Shown: positions 1-9,475 of the stretch, in pieces | Layout of the letters: every line of letters starts with the position of its first letter | How positions within the stretch are numbered: the first letter of the stretch is position 1 | Assembly: GCF_031551385.1 (NCBI RefSeq) | Contig: NZ_JAVBNS010000034.1 | Span: forward strand, 5,046-69,045 | Length of the DNA stretch: 64,000 nt | Direction of reading: 5' to 3' | DNA from: Anaerosporobacter sp031551385 | GTDB taxonomy: Bacteria; Bacillota; Clostridia; Lachnospirales; Lachnospiraceae | The notes under the pieces: model-generated | The model's database searches: none | The model's input: only the letters and a program-made list of their open reading frames with translations | What the model was told of the DNA's origin: nothing | Position numbers and translations under genes: made by a program

Positions 1-518
1 TTAAGGTCTGACATCTCGGCATCATCCAATACATCCATATCTACTGTATTTTCCGTCTGATCACGCAACATTGCCTTTACTTGGAGTCTGGTACATTTGT
101 AATCACCAGAATTTGTTCTACGGTATGTTCCATTAAACATATCATTGTTAATATATACTGGCTTCTGACTACGTTTTGCCATTGGAACTTCAATAACAAT
201 GATAATATCCGCATCTACTTCATATGTTTCAACATTAGCCTCTGACAGTAGATTAATGTTTACCTTTTGAGGATTATGAAGCATGTTCCATAGATTATCC
301 AATAGTTTTTCTTTATCTGCCACCTTTAACCCAGTAGTTTTCCAATGTTTATCACTTTGTTCTCTTACACCAAGTATGATAACTCCACCATACGTGTTCG
401 CATATGCTGAATATGTTTCCCACATATCGTTTGGCAGACCACCATTGGCTTTCTTAACCTCTCGACGATTATCCTCTTTGTATGAATCAAATTTTGTTAT
501 GTCGAATAGTTTTTCCAA
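1..518 (-). CDS. AlbA_2/Schlafen-type ATP-binding domain protein (3' part outside window)
   Basis: The reading frame runs off the left edge, so only the N-terminal 172 residues are present. It begins at TTG 518, preceded by a good GGGAGGTGA ribosome binding site. Early in the protein the pattern FDSYKEDNRREVKKANGG, then ETYSAYANTYGG and VIILGV, is the layout of the AlbA_2 domain (ExKxA-type start, 'aNt.GG.ii.GV' loop). The domain is common in putative transcriptional regulators and in defence-associated proteins. The C-terminal partner domain (often a winged helix or helicase) is not visible. No promoter was identified. Family assignment is fairly secure; cellular role is unknown. Confidence 0.7.
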   Translation of the reverse strand, partial: MEKLFDITKFDSYKEDNRREVKKANGGLPNDMWETYSAYANTYGGVIILGVREQSDKHWKTTGLKVADKEKLLDNLWNMLHNPQKVNINLLSEANVETYEVDADIIIVIEVPMAKRSQKPVYINNDMFNGTYRRTNSGDYKCTRLQVKAMLRDQTENTVDMDVLDDAEMSDL

Positions 519-536
519 TCAATTCACCTCCCACAC

Positions 537-635
537 TTATTCTTCTAAATCAGCAATACCATATTCCAAAAGCAACTCTTTTGCTTTCTTGATTCCATCC
601 TCTGTAATATATATCCTTAGCTGTTCCCTGTGCCA
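537..635 (-). pseudogene. Remnant: C-terminal end of an unrecognised small protein
   Basis: A 32-codon open stretch ends at TAA 537-539 and is cut off upstream by an in-frame TGA at 636-638. It has no start codon or ribosome binding site. The peptide (EQLRIYITEDGIKKAKELL and a short acidic tail) resembles the last helix and strand of a winged-helix protein. It lies just upstream of the AlbA_2 gene on the same strand, so it may be the decayed 3' end of a former operon partner. Low confidence. Confidence 0.3.
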
Positions 636-665
636 TCATGCATGTAACTTATATTTATGCAATAA

Positions 666-1508
666 TCATGCTTGCATTTTAAAGATTGTCTCGATAAACA
701 AACCAGATGTTAACATGTACGAAAAAATTGTTAGTAATCCAAACATAATAATTAAACCTACTATACTTTCTAACCACCTAGTTAAATAAATTATTTTTCT
801 AATAAAAACGATCTCTATTTTAGAATCAATTTTAATCACCATAACTCTAAGTAGCATAATTAATATAATGATAATTTCAATAACCACGACTAGCAATCCA
901 AAGAAAACATAAATACTTGGCCAATATTCTTTTGGAGCTAATAAAAGTTTACTCATGTTTATATCGTCTGGCATTTTTTCAATCAAATTTGGCAAAATCA
1001 ATCCACTATAATATATATACATAGACACTATAATAGAAAAAATACTATATTTCATCGTACTGCTTTGAATTCTATTAGTAAAGGCCGAGATGAAAATAAA
1101 AAAAGCCCCTAAACATATAAAAATGGCACTTGTAAAATAGAATATAGTTTGTACTTCAATTTGATGTTCTTGTAGCCATAAACTTCCCCAGCTTGAAATC
1201 AATATCACAATAAATAGTGTACCTCCCATATCAGCTGAAGAGGCGTTGCTCTTTTTGTTCCTCCTAGGAAATTTATAATTGGGAGTGGGAATAACTCTAT
1301 ACTCCGAGCCTATTTCGGGCTGCGCCTTCCAGACAGCTGAAAATTTATTTAAAGCTAGTCTTAGCTTTCCACTTTGATTACTTATCTTATTAAGAATAAG
1401 GCGCAGGCCCCAAAAAAGTAGTCCCGTAAACACGCCACTAACAATTCCCTCCGGTATACTCTTAAAACAATCAATAAACCACTCTATAATATTTTTCAGA
1501 ATTTCCAA
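666..1508 (-). CDS. Hypothetical multi-pass membrane protein
   Basis: The protein has 280 residues. The start is TTG 1508 with GAGGAGG seven bases upstream. I do not recognise a family. About five hydrophobic segments are visible: near residues 15-40, 95-112, 122-145, 150-175 and 195-222, with a last one near 245-270. A basic, proline-containing cytoplasmic stretch (roughly 45-90) lies between the first two. There are no obvious catalytic motifs or transporter signatures. It sits outside the proposed left end of the guaA island, alone between the AlbA_2 gene and a 470-bp gene-free stretch. Possibly another accessory gene; function unknown. Confidence 0.55.
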   Translation of the reverse strand: MEILKNIIEWFIDCFKSIPEGIVSGVFTGLLFWGLRLILNKISNQSGKLRLALNKFSAVWKAQPEIGSEYRVIPTPNYKFPRRNKKSNASSADMGGTLFIVILISSWGSLWLQEHQIEVQTIFYFTSAIFICLGAFFIFISAFTNRIQSSTMKYSIFSIIVSMYIYYSGLILPNLIEKMPDDINMSKLLLAPKEYWPSIYVFFGLLVVVIEIIIILIMLLRVMVIKIDSKIEIVFIRKIIYLTRWLESIVGLIIMFGLLTIFSYMLTSGLFIETIFKMQA

Positions 1509-1789
1509 TAAATATCCTCCTCTTATCTAATTGGATTATCTACCATATTTTTCTTTGCCTCTATTACATTATAAGCATTTTTACCCTAAAAATCAATTAG
1601 GTGCATACTGTGTGCTTTTTCTTATTTCAAGAAAACTCGCACCAACGGTGCAAGAAATAGCATTACCAGTTTTAATATAACAATGGCAACAAAAATTCCT
1701 TACTTTTGAGCATAATTAAGATAATATGAATATGACAGGCAATCTCAAAGACGACCTGTCACATAAAATAACCTGTATTAAATTGATAT

Positions 1790-1800
1790 TACTCAAACTC
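1790..1800 (+). other. Candidate left attachment core (attL) of the guaA island
   Basis: TACTCAAACTC differs at one base from TATTCAAACTC at 25660-25670, which spans the last codons of guaA. Read on the minus strand, the site looks like a guaA-like end (GAGTTTGAGTAA against GAGTTTGAATAG). It lies in the 472-bp gene-free stretch 1509-1980, next to a palindrome (1808-1825) and GGTATCA repeats (1904-1931) that recur toward the other end of the island. The match is short, so this is a candidate. Confidence 0.45.
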
Positions 1801-1807
1801 CCTAGCC

Positions 1808-1825
1808 ATTCGCTTTAATGCGAAT
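1808..1825. repeat. 18-bp palindrome ATTCGC-N6-GCGAAT, copy 1 (left end)
   Basis: This is a perfect inverted repeat ATTCGC/GCGAAT with a 6-bp centre. It has the same half-sites as the three palindromes upstream of the XRE regulator (23313-23398). Its position eight bases inside the candidate attL suggests a binding site for an element-encoded protein, such as the excisionase or regulator. Confidence 0.55.
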
Positions 1826-1903
1826 TTATTTGATATATTTACTATCATCTAATTGCTTTTAGTTCAGGAATTCTATGTATTATTTTGAGTATATTAAGCT
1901 TTG

Positions 1904-1931
1904 GGTATCATAGAGGTATCATCGTGTATCA
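1904..1931 (+). repeat. GGTATCA direct repeats, possible integrase arm sites (left)
   Basis: GGTATCA occurs at 1904 and 1915, and TGTATCA at 1925, an 11-bp then 10-bp periodicity. Two GGTATCA copies with the same 11-bp spacing occur at 25583 and 25594 near the opposite end of the island. Arm-type sites of tyrosine integrases typically look like this, so the pairing supports element ends here. The rest of 1509-1980 shows nothing codable. Confidence 0.5.
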
Positions 1932-1980
1932 CAGATATTCTTTAATTCAAATACAGATTTTATCCAAAATATATACCCAG

Positions 1981-3945
1981 TTATTCTATCCACTCTAAAG
2001 GAATTAGTTTGTCTCCATTTTGCCATACACATACTTCATGTATTTCCTCAAGTTCTCCGTAAATTGATGAATCAGCATGTTCTAAAACAATTATCTGCAT
2101 ATTACCCTTCGTATTAGATATACACTTTGCCATAGTAGAAAAAATACTCTTCACCGCTTCTTTATCAACATCTTTTAAATTTTTAACCTCTATTTCATCG
2201 ACATCTGAAAGATGTGGAAAATAAACCTGGCTTGGCTGATCAAACACAACAAAGTTTGGTACTGATGCTTGAAAAGTTGAAAAGAAAGATTGCAATCCCA
2301 AAATTGTCGAAATATGATATGCCAACCAGTTTGAACCACTTCCTATTTCCCATAGGTAATCTTTTCTTCCATCTTGACTGTCCACTTCAACCGTCAAATT
2401 TTTATAGTCGAGTTTAAACGGATCATTTGGACGTTCTGAATCAAGTGATTTTATTAATTCCATTTGTTTTACTGATACTCTTGTAATTGCACTGTCAATT
2501 TTTCTTTTTATAACTGACTCATCTACTACTTTTTTCAACTCATTAATTCTGATTTTTAATTTATTTATTTCTTCAGATAGTTCACCGTCTACCTCAAGAG
2601 AAGCAATTGTCTCACTTGCATACTCTATTTTCCCTAAGAATCTTGATATTCCATCCAATGTATATCTATTAGGATTTATATTCTCTGCATCAGCCTCTTG
2701 CTTTTTTCTAGATTCTTCGATTTTAATCCTTTTTTGAATGGATACTAGTTCTTCAGTTAATCTCTGAATCTCCCCTTTTACAAAATCATATTCTCTTTCA
2801 AAAGCAGCTGGAACATCTTCCAATTGCTTCTTTTTATTTTTTGCTTCTTTCAATCTAGTAAAATACAAATTTCTTTGATGGTTGTCATCATCACATTTTT
2901 GTTGACAAACAGGGCAAATATGCCCCTTTTTCGCTCTTTCATCAAGCCAAGAAGTAATATTTAATCTTTCAATTTGAATAGTTAAAGCATCTCTATACTC
3001 ATTTATACTTTTTGTCAATTGTGACATTTCTATATAACGATTCTTATATTTTGTAAGTTCCAAAGCAATTGAATTCTCAGATTCTCTTAGTTTTACTATT
3101 TCTTGTGAACTATTGAAAATACTGTCGCTCTTTATTATTTTTCCTTCTGTATTGGTTCTTACTAGCTCTTCCATCTCTTTTAACTGACTTTCAAAACTAA
3201 TATTTCTACTAGATTCTTCTATCAGCCCCAGCTCAATGGCCACCGACATCCAGCCCTTTATCTCATCTTCCCATCGAGTTGTCAACTGACACAACTTCTC
3301 ATAATCGCTCTCTTTTTTCTTTAACTGCCTTTGTAAATCCGATAATTCTTGACGTGCAGATAGCACTTCAGGTGTTATCGCACCCAAAACATAAGGAAAG
3401 ATATTAATCAATTTATTTCTATGTTCTGTCTTGTCAGTTTTATAAAACAAAATATTTGCATTAGCAACAACATTTTGCGGTTGGAAACAAAATGACATTA
3501 AGTCTCTAAAAGCAGGACGACTTCCATAATACCCCTCATCTGTGTCTATAAAACTTAATTTGGAATATTCGTCTAAAAACCGCTTAACACTCTGACAGGT
3601 TGCGTTCTTTTCCGGTGTATTCGGAATCTCAATGTTTTCATCCTGAATCAACATCATCTCGCTAGTAGATTTTTGTAATCCAGGTTCTTTTCTCGCAAAT
3701 AGAGCCCTGCCCTTTTCAAGCTTGACAACTACACCAAACCAACTGCATGCTTTTCTTATTGTTTGAGTGGGTATATAACAATCACCACTTGCCAAACAAT
3801 AATCAATTATAGGTATAATTGCTGACTTTCCTGTTCTAGAATCACCAGTAATCACATTAACTGTATTGGTATTAAAATCTATAACCTTATATTCAAATTT
3901 TTCATTTTTAGGCCATAATATCAGTTTTTCTATTTGAAACTGCAT
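1981..3945 (-). CDS. ABC-3C system ATPase, DUF3732 family (SMC/Rad50-like)
   Basis: The protein has 654 residues. The N-terminus carries a Walker A loop (GDSRTGKSAI, about residues 34-43). Two long coiled-coil arms (about 195-330 and 370-500) flank a zinc-hook-like motif CPVCQQKC near residue 347. The C-terminus has NFVVFDQPSQVYF (about 575-587), the Walker B region typical of DUF3732. These are hallmarks of SMC/Rad50-type ABC ATPases used in three-component (ABC-3C) conflict systems. It is the last gene of a three-gene run and starts one base after the middle component ends. The predicted role is a nucleic-acid-sensing motor in phage or plasmid defence, inferred from family context. Confidence 0.82.
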   Translation of the reverse strand: MQFQIEKLILWPKNEKFEYKVIDFNTNTVNVITGDSRTGKSAIIPIIDYCLASGDCYIPTQTIRKACSWFGVVVKLEKGRALFARKEPGLQKSTSEMMLIQDENIEIPNTPEKNATCQSVKRFLDEYSKLSFIDTDEGYYGSRPAFRDLMSFCFQPQNVVANANILFYKTDKTEHRNKLINIFPYVLGAITPEVLSARQELSDLQRQLKKKESDYEKLCQLTTRWEDEIKGWMSVAIELGLIEESSRNISFESQLKEMEELVRTNTEGKIIKSDSIFNSSQEIVKLRESENSIALELTKYKNRYIEMSQLTKSINEYRDALTIQIERLNITSWLDERAKKGHICPVCQQKCDDDNHQRNLYFTRLKEAKNKKKQLEDVPAAFEREYDFVKGEIQRLTEELVSIQKRIKIEESRKKQEADAENINPNRYTLDGISRFLGKIEYASETIASLEVDGELSEEINKLKIRINELKKVVDESVIKRKIDSAITRVSVKQMELIKSLDSERPNDPFKLDYKNLTVEVDSQDGRKDYLWEIGSGSNWLAYHISTILGLQSFFSTFQASVPNFVVFDQPSQVYFPHLSDVDEIEVKNLKDVDKEAVKSIFSTMAKCISNTKGNMQIIVLEHADSSIYGELEEIHEVCVWQNGDKLIPLEWIE

Positions 3946-3946
3946 G

Positions 3947-4444
3947 TTAAAACCTCACTTTCAAAATTTCTTCAATTTCTGTCAAAGTTAGTCCAGAGCA
4001 CCATTGTCCCAGTTTCTCTGCATTTTTTCCCAATTTCAAAACCGACACAGCTTCTTTGTTTCTCTTTTTTAGTTCAATTGGAAAAAACTTATTTGTATCC
4101 AAATCTAAAGAAACTAACCCTGCCTTTATAGCTTCACCAATAGACTCAACAGTACTTTCCTTCATTCGTTCTATATCTTTATGGATACTACTTACCAAAT
4201 CATTTTTCAATACTTCTGTCTTCATAAATTTATCTGACATGATCCTCATTCCTGATGACTTATTTGTAGATTGTATCTGCTGTGCAATATCTTCTTTCAA
4301 AATCATTGGCAAAACAATGAACAATAGTTCAATATGAACTAAGTCATTACTTTCAGAATAGTATCCCAATATAAAGTTCCAGAGAATATATGCTCCTAGC
4401 ATAGGATTCCGGACATTATCATATTCATTAATCATTTTTTTCAT
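3947..4444 (-). CDS. ABC-3C system middle component
   Basis: The protein has 165 residues, mostly helical, with no catalytic motif. Its position between the 404-residue ABC-3C C-terminal-domain protein and the DUF3732 ATPase, its size, and features such as NPMLGAYILWNF near the N-terminus and the short winged-helix-like C-terminus (LGQWCSGLTLTEIEEIL) fit the middle components of ABC-3C systems. Its 5' end overlaps the upstream gene by 17 bp, so the two are translationally coupled. ATG at codon 4 (4435) is an alternative start better spaced from GAGG. The proposed role is to bridge effector and ATPase, inferred from family knowledge. Confidence 0.68.
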   Translation of the reverse strand: MKKMINEYDNVRNPMLGAYILWNFILGYYSESNDLVHIELLFIVLPMILKEDIAQQIQSTNKSSGMRIMSDKFMKTEVLKNDLVSSIHKDIERMKESTVESIGEAIKAGLVSLDLDTNKFFPIELKKRNKEAVSVLKLGKNAEKLGQWCSGLTLTEIEEILKVRF

Positions 4445-5642
4445 CCTCTTTTAATTTTTTCTTGTAAATTGGATGCCAACCAATCTCCTCCATATCCGCC
4501 AACTCATGATAACAACCATTTTTAAAAAATCTTGGTGTCACTAAAATTCCCATATTCACATCTTCATCCACGCACATATTATATAAATATTTTCCTCTTT
4601 TGGGTTCTTCCCAAGTATCTTTATCTAATTCAACAATATTTCTTTTCGTTTTCCACCGACTTTTTAAATCTTCAAAATACTGAGTAATAATCTCCTCATT
4701 TACATCACCTTTCACTGCCCAAACAGTTCTATTTGCAGCTGCTTTTAAGTAATCATTTATAGCCTCAAGTTGATCGTCATAATCTAATTCAATTAATTGC
4801 AGTTGCCTTATGTATGTTTTATATTCTCTTTGTTGTAGTTCAATTTCAGTGTTAGTTGGATTTGGCGCCAACTCAACCAAACATTTATTTTGATTAACCC
4901 ATTTTTGAGTTAAAATCATTTCATTTTGAAATTCTTCTTTCGAAATTTGCATAGGTTGACTATTTTCTATTTGCAATGCAGTTTTTTTATCAATCCAACC
5001 TAAGATTTTATCAAATACCAGTTCTTGAATATCTGCTGGTAGATATGTCTTCGCTTTGAATTCCTGATATATTTTATTTGTATGTCCCTCATCCATTACC
5101 ACTAATTTAAATTTTTCAATAATACAGAGTGCATATCGTTTGTTCTCGTCTGAAATAAAAGTCTCAACATACTGATTAATTGAATCACTTTGCTGTATAT
5201 AATTTTCTTCATTATCTAAAAATGCATTTTTTATATTTTCATACGCAGTCAACGATTCCTCACTATTTCGTGCCATATTTATCGATGACACGATGCCTCC
5301 ACTTTTATCAACGTTTATCACAAGTGTAAATAAGGTATTGTCCATTGATAGTTCACCGACTTTGAGCGCAATTAACCAATTATATAAGGTTTTCCATAAA
5401 TCCGTAGCTTTATCTGATACAGGATTACGTGCAGATAATGCACTTTTAGTTTGAATAGCTTCTTTTCCATTTGGATTTTCTATGCCAACATCATCAAATT
5501 TCTCTACACTTACTGTACTTTCCAGTTCACAATTTAGCAACTCATATAACATTTGACGAACTTGTAAACCATATCCATATAATTTGTCTGGTACATGTGT
5601 GTTAGATATTTCGATATCCTTTTTATCCTCCAAAACATTCAC
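4428..5642 (-). CDS. ABC-3C system C-terminal-domain (CTD) protein
   Basis: The protein has 404 residues. The last ~130 residues match the ABC-3C CTD pattern: NRTVWAVKGDVNEE, then an RWK-containing helix, and the ending ELADMEEIGWHPIYKKKL. The N-terminal half has no motif I recognise. In other systems of this class the region N-terminal to the CTD carries the toxic effector, so it is the part to examine here. The gene opens the three-gene cassette (CTD, middle component, DUF3732 ATPase), all on the minus strand with overlaps or one-base gaps. A 108-bp gap separates it from the DUF1016 gene. Confidence 0.72.
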   Translation of the reverse strand: MNVLEDKKDIEISNTHVPDKLYGYGLQVRQMLYELLNCELESTVSVEKFDDVGIENPNGKEAIQTKSALSARNPVSDKATDLWKTLYNWLIALKVGELSMDNTLFTLVINVDKSGGIVSSINMARNSEESLTAYENIKNAFLDNEENYIQQSDSINQYVETFISDENKRYALCIIEKFKLVVMDEGHTNKIYQEFKAKTYLPADIQELVFDKILGWIDKKTALQIENSQPMQISKEEFQNEMILTQKWVNQNKCLVELAPNPTNTEIELQQREYKTYIRQLQLIELDYDDQLEAINDYLKAAANRTVWAVKGDVNEEIITQYFEDLKSRWKTKRNIVELDKDTWEEPKRGKYLYNMCVDEDVNMGILVTPRFFKNGCYHELADMEEIGWHPIYKKKLKEDEKND

Positions 5643-5750
5643 CTCTTCTCACCCTAAAGTTTTATCCTATCTCTTATCCATGAACTCCAAAAAATACAAA
5701 TCCAACTTTAGCTTTCACGTTTTTGTAAGTACACGAACAATAAAATACTC

Positions 5751-6797
5751 TTAATGATCACGTTGACTTAACTGTTCCCTTGCATTTGCAATAGCCAATG
5801 ACAATTTCTGTTCCAATAATTCCTTTGGTGGCATCTTCGTCAGATACTGTCCAACGTGAATGTCTCCACCATCAAGTTCTAGCAGTTCTATTGTTTCCTG
5901 TGATTTTTCAGCACATAATATCAATGCTACTGGATTTTCTTCTCCTTCTGCTTTTTCATTCTTATTTAGCCAGCGAAGATATAGTTCTACCTGACCTTTG
6001 TCCTGCGGCTCAAATTCTCCAAGTTTCAATTCAATTAAAACTAATCTTCTGAGCGTACGATGATAAAAAAGTAAATCCATGTAGTAGTCTTTCCCATCTA
6101 GAACAAAATGCTTTTGTCTTGCTAAAAATGCAAAATCAGATCCCATTTCCAAAATAAATTTTTCTAATTCTGCAAGAATTGCATTTTCTAAATCTTTTTC
6201 GCTATACGTGTCTTTTAATCCCAAAAAATCTAACATGTAGGGATCACGATAAAACATATCCAGAGACATTTTTCTATCATCTCGTAATTCTGCTATTTCA
6301 TTTGCAATCGTATCTTCTGGTTTTTTTGAGATTGCAGTACGCTCATATAACATTGATTTTTTACGTTCCCTCAATGTACGTACTGACCAATTTTCATTTT
6401 TACACATCGTTGCGTAAAAATCTCTCTTTAATTCATCGTCTATTGGTAAAAGTTCAACAAAATGTGACCAGGTCAATTGTTGCGACAGTGTCGCGACTTT
6501 CTCATAATCACTAAACTCTTGATAGAATTGTATCATTCGAAATAATGAAGCACGATTGAATCCTTTGCCATATTCAGAAGTAAGGCGATTGCTTATTTCT
6601 GCCACAAGATTTTTTCCATATTCCGGCTTTTGTTCCCCCAGAATCTCTTCTGTCAAACATTTTCCAATACCCCAATATAGGTTTAGCATTGCACTATTGA
6701 CAACTTTTTTAACATCATTTTTTTTATCTTCAATTAATGTATTTATTTCTTGATATACACTATTAAATTTCTCTGGTAAAATAATTTCATTTGGCAT
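5751..6797 (-). CDS. DUF1016 (YhcG-like) PD-(D/E)XK nuclease family protein
   Basis: The protein has 348 residues, typical for the family. The N-terminal DUF1016_N domain is clear (LYWGIGKCL, then YGKNLVAEISNRL, FNRASLFRMIQFYQ, LTWSHFVELL). The C-terminal half carries the nuclease-like core: DYYMDLLFYHRTLRRLVLIELKLGEF gives the D and ExK residues. Family members occur beside restriction systems and are regarded as defence or DNA-rearrangement nucleases. It lies 82 bp downstream of the type III Res gene and 108 bp upstream of the ABC-3C cassette, in the same direction, so it may be co-transcribed with either. Confidence 0.85.
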   Translation of the reverse strand: MPNEIILPEKFNSVYQEINTLIEDKKNDVKKVVNSAMLNLYWGIGKCLTEEILGEQKPEYGKNLVAEISNRLTSEYGKGFNRASLFRMIQFYQEFSDYEKVATLSQQLTWSHFVELLPIDDELKRDFYATMCKNENWSVRTLRERKKSMLYERTAISKKPEDTIANEIAELRDDRKMSLDMFYRDPYMLDFLGLKDTYSEKDLENAILAELEKFILEMGSDFAFLARQKHFVLDGKDYYMDLLFYHRTLRRLVLIELKLGEFEPQDKGQVELYLRWLNKNEKAEGEENPVALILCAEKSQETIELLELDGGDIHVGQYLTKMPPKELLEQKLSLAIANAREQLSQRDH

Positions 6798-6878
6798 ATA
6801 TTATTCCCTTTCCAAAAATCGCGACAATGTAGCGACTTTTCGTTTATTATTTAAATCTATTTTCTTCTTTTAAAAATC

Positions 6879-9473
6879 TTAGATTCCATGCCCTTTCATA
6901 ATCTCACTACCAGCAAGAATTTCATATTTCATAGCACTCTCAACTGCCACTTCTTCTGCCGCCTCTTTCTTTGCCTTTACAATTGGATCGTCTAGCATAT
7001 TATCACCCTTTACTTCAAGAATCATGTAGGTTCCATCATTCATTTCTACAAGAAAATCAGGATAATACTTTCTCAATCTATTTGATTCAGGATCAACATA
7101 TGGAACGTAGAAATCCGTCTGTTCGCTAGTGAACATTCCAGTAAAATACGTTTCTTTTACCCGTTTGTCAGATAGTAATTGCAGGAACAATTGAAGTTCT
7201 GGTTTTGAATCAAATACATAGGTATCCGCATGGAAGCTCTTACCTTTATTATTTACGACAACCGAATCCTTAGAGTCTTTTGAAACAATCAATTCTTCAT
7301 TTCCGCTAAACTCATAATACCCACCCTGCTTTGGTTTTTTTAGTAATTGAACATCGACATTTTCTTTAATAATATCTTTTTTGACCTCGTATAGAGAGTC
7401 AAAGATACCAGGTACCAATTTATCATGTATTATTTCATTATGTTCATTCACCATAGCAAGAATTGTTGGCATTCCTTCTTTGGAATTCAGAAGCATACGT
7501 GCAATCTCAGTACAACGGATATTTGGAAAATATCTAGCGATTTCAGCAACAAGAGTAATTTCAGAATATTCCATCTTGTCAACCATGTAATTTACCGTGC
7601 TTTCACGCACTACAGAGGCCGTCGAGATTCCTTCCTTTACATACATGGTGGCATCATATGTTTCTATTTCCAAATCAAGTAATCCAAATTCGAGTTGATC
7701 AGATACATTTTTATCAGCGATTGAATACTCATAATGAAGTCTGTGCATTTTAATTGTCTTTGGTGGTTCTACGACTCTAACCGGAACTTTCTTTCTGTTT
7801 GTATTACTCTTATTTTTAAGTTCTTCAATACTTGTACGGAAATTCTTTCTTAATTCATCATCAAGAATATCCATATTTTCTTTAGATAAATACACGGTTG
7901 CTGTCTGTTGTTCTTCTGTAATCTTTCTCAAGCATCTCATTGTAGCCTGAAGAACAAACACCTTAGATTTAGGGCTCCTAAATAATGCAACACTAAATAA
8001 TGAACGACAATTCCATCCCTCACGCCCTTTATTGACAAGTAATATAAACTGTTTCTTACTACCTTGTGTCCCAACAACATCAAGATTATTGAAATCTCTG
8101 ATATCTTCTGATTTGGTAAGTTTATCATCTCCAACATTAACAAGAATCCTATCTAATGAAATTCCTAATTCAGATAGCACTTCCTCTATAACTGGACGGA
8201 TATCTTTTTCGACCTCAGCAATCTCGGCTCCAAAAATAGCCATCTTTGGAACTAAACCTTCATATTCCTTGTCTCCATATTTTTCCCAGAAGTCCTTAAT
8301 AATTACCTTCAAAAATTCTTTGCTCTTGACATTACTATATCCGATAACGCTGGTCTCTTTTAGATAATGATTTTGAATTGCAGCTTGAAGACCATATGCA
8401 TAAACTACTTCTGGTAGAATTTTATTATCAACGTATGGTGTTCCTGTAAAATTGTAACACGCTACAACTCTACTTCCTTGACTTTCCAATTCCGTGGCTA
8501 ATTCATTGATTGTTGTTCTTAAACTAGTGGCTGTACCACCCTTATGAAGCGCTTTCTCTAAGTCTGCACCAAACATATGATGTGCTTCATCTACAAAAAT
8601 ACCCATCTGTTTTAATCTTATCAACTTCTCAAATCTCTGATTTGACATAAGACTAGCATCGTCACTAATTTCCTGAAGCATTCCTAAAACATCATCTAGT
8701 ACTGATTGTCCCGGAATATCACCACTAAAAAGTTTATCAACTGCTGTTTTTTCTTTACGCTGTCTTTTTAAAATAATTTTTTGAGTATTTGATACAATAA
8801 TATTGTACTTTGATCCGTCCAGTGTATTCAAAGTAGTTCCTGTATCTTCCAGGAAATGAACTTTAATATTTGCATCTAAAACCCCAATATATTCTGGTGG
8901 AACCACTTTACTCTTATCAAATGTCACTATTTCTTTCAACGACTGTAATACTGTTTTATCTGGAGCAAATACAAGGGCGTTATGACAATATCTATCGTCT
9001 GCTGGAAATTTCGATGATAGTAGAAATTCATAAAAAATACATGTCGCCATTAAAATTGTTTTTCCCAATCCCATCGTTAAAGCATAAATGTAATTCGGAT
9101 AATTTTCGGCATATTTTTTTATCTGTAAAAAATAATCATGATACTGTTTTGGTGAATAAACATCAAATAATGTCTGCTGTCCTTGTTCATCATAATAGTA
9201 TCTATTTGCAAAGATTCCATTCCGTTTAGACCAATCATCAAAAATCTGATACATTTGAGCATTGTCCATAAACTCTTTAATAAAAATATACATTTCAAGT
9301 GCTTCAAACTGCGGTTTTCTCAAAAAAGCATCCGGATTCTTTTCTTTGTCGTTATAATCCAAATACTTTTTTGTCACCGCTTTATAATTATTACGAATTC
9401 TACCTTTGCTTTCCTTGTAAAAAGAATGAAGAAACTCAAAAAAGGCAAATTCCATTCCTGCTTCTTTTGCCAT
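6879..9473 (-). CDS. res: Type III restriction enzyme, Res (helicase-nuclease) subunit
   Basis: The protein has 864 residues. It has an SF2 helicase core with Walker A MGLGKTIL (near residue 135), a DEAH box VDEAHHMFG (near 296), motif III-like NFTGTPY and motif VI-like VLQATMRCLRK. The C-terminus has a PD-(D/E)XK nuclease pattern: YYPDFLVEMNDGTY then ILEVKGD (about 815-835). The start codon lies 2 bp after the Mod stop, and its GGAGG ribosome binding site sits within the last Mod codons. With Mod it forms an ATP-dependent restriction enzyme cleaving unmodified DNA. The domain order is complete, with no sign of truncation. Confidence 0.88.
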   Translation of the reverse strand: MAKEAGMEFAFFEFLHSFYKESKGRIRNNYKAVTKKYLDYNDKEKNPDAFLRKPQFEALEMYIFIKEFMDNAQMYQIFDDWSKRNGIFANRYYYDEQGQQTLFDVYSPKQYHDYFLQIKKYAENYPNYIYALTMGLGKTILMATCIFYEFLLSSKFPADDRYCHNALVFAPDKTVLQSLKEIVTFDKSKVVPPEYIGVLDANIKVHFLEDTGTTLNTLDGSKYNIIVSNTQKIILKRQRKEKTAVDKLFSGDIPGQSVLDDVLGMLQEISDDASLMSNQRFEKLIRLKQMGIFVDEAHHMFGADLEKALHKGGTATSLRTTINELATELESQGSRVVACYNFTGTPYVDNKILPEVVYAYGLQAAIQNHYLKETSVIGYSNVKSKEFLKVIIKDFWEKYGDKEYEGLVPKMAIFGAEIAEVEKDIRPVIEEVLSELGISLDRILVNVGDDKLTKSEDIRDFNNLDVVGTQGSKKQFILLVNKGREGWNCRSLFSVALFRSPKSKVFVLQATMRCLRKITEEQQTATVYLSKENMDILDDELRKNFRTSIEELKNKSNTNRKKVPVRVVEPPKTIKMHRLHYEYSIADKNVSDQLEFGLLDLEIETYDATMYVKEGISTASVVRESTVNYMVDKMEYSEITLVAEIARYFPNIRCTEIARMLLNSKEGMPTILAMVNEHNEIIHDKLVPGIFDSLYEVKKDIIKENVDVQLLKKPKQGGYYEFSGNEELIVSKDSKDSVVVNNKGKSFHADTYVFDSKPELQLFLQLLSDKRVKETYFTGMFTSEQTDFYVPYVDPESNRLRKYYPDFLVEMNDGTYMILEVKGDNMLDDPIVKAKKEAAEEVAVESAMKYEILAGSEIMKGHGI

Positions 9474-9475
9474 CT

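Noticed and set aside
283..789. Plus-strand 168-codon frame over the left edge
   Set aside because: It lies antisense to the AlbA_2 gene and the end of the membrane-protein gene and has no sensible start signal or composition.
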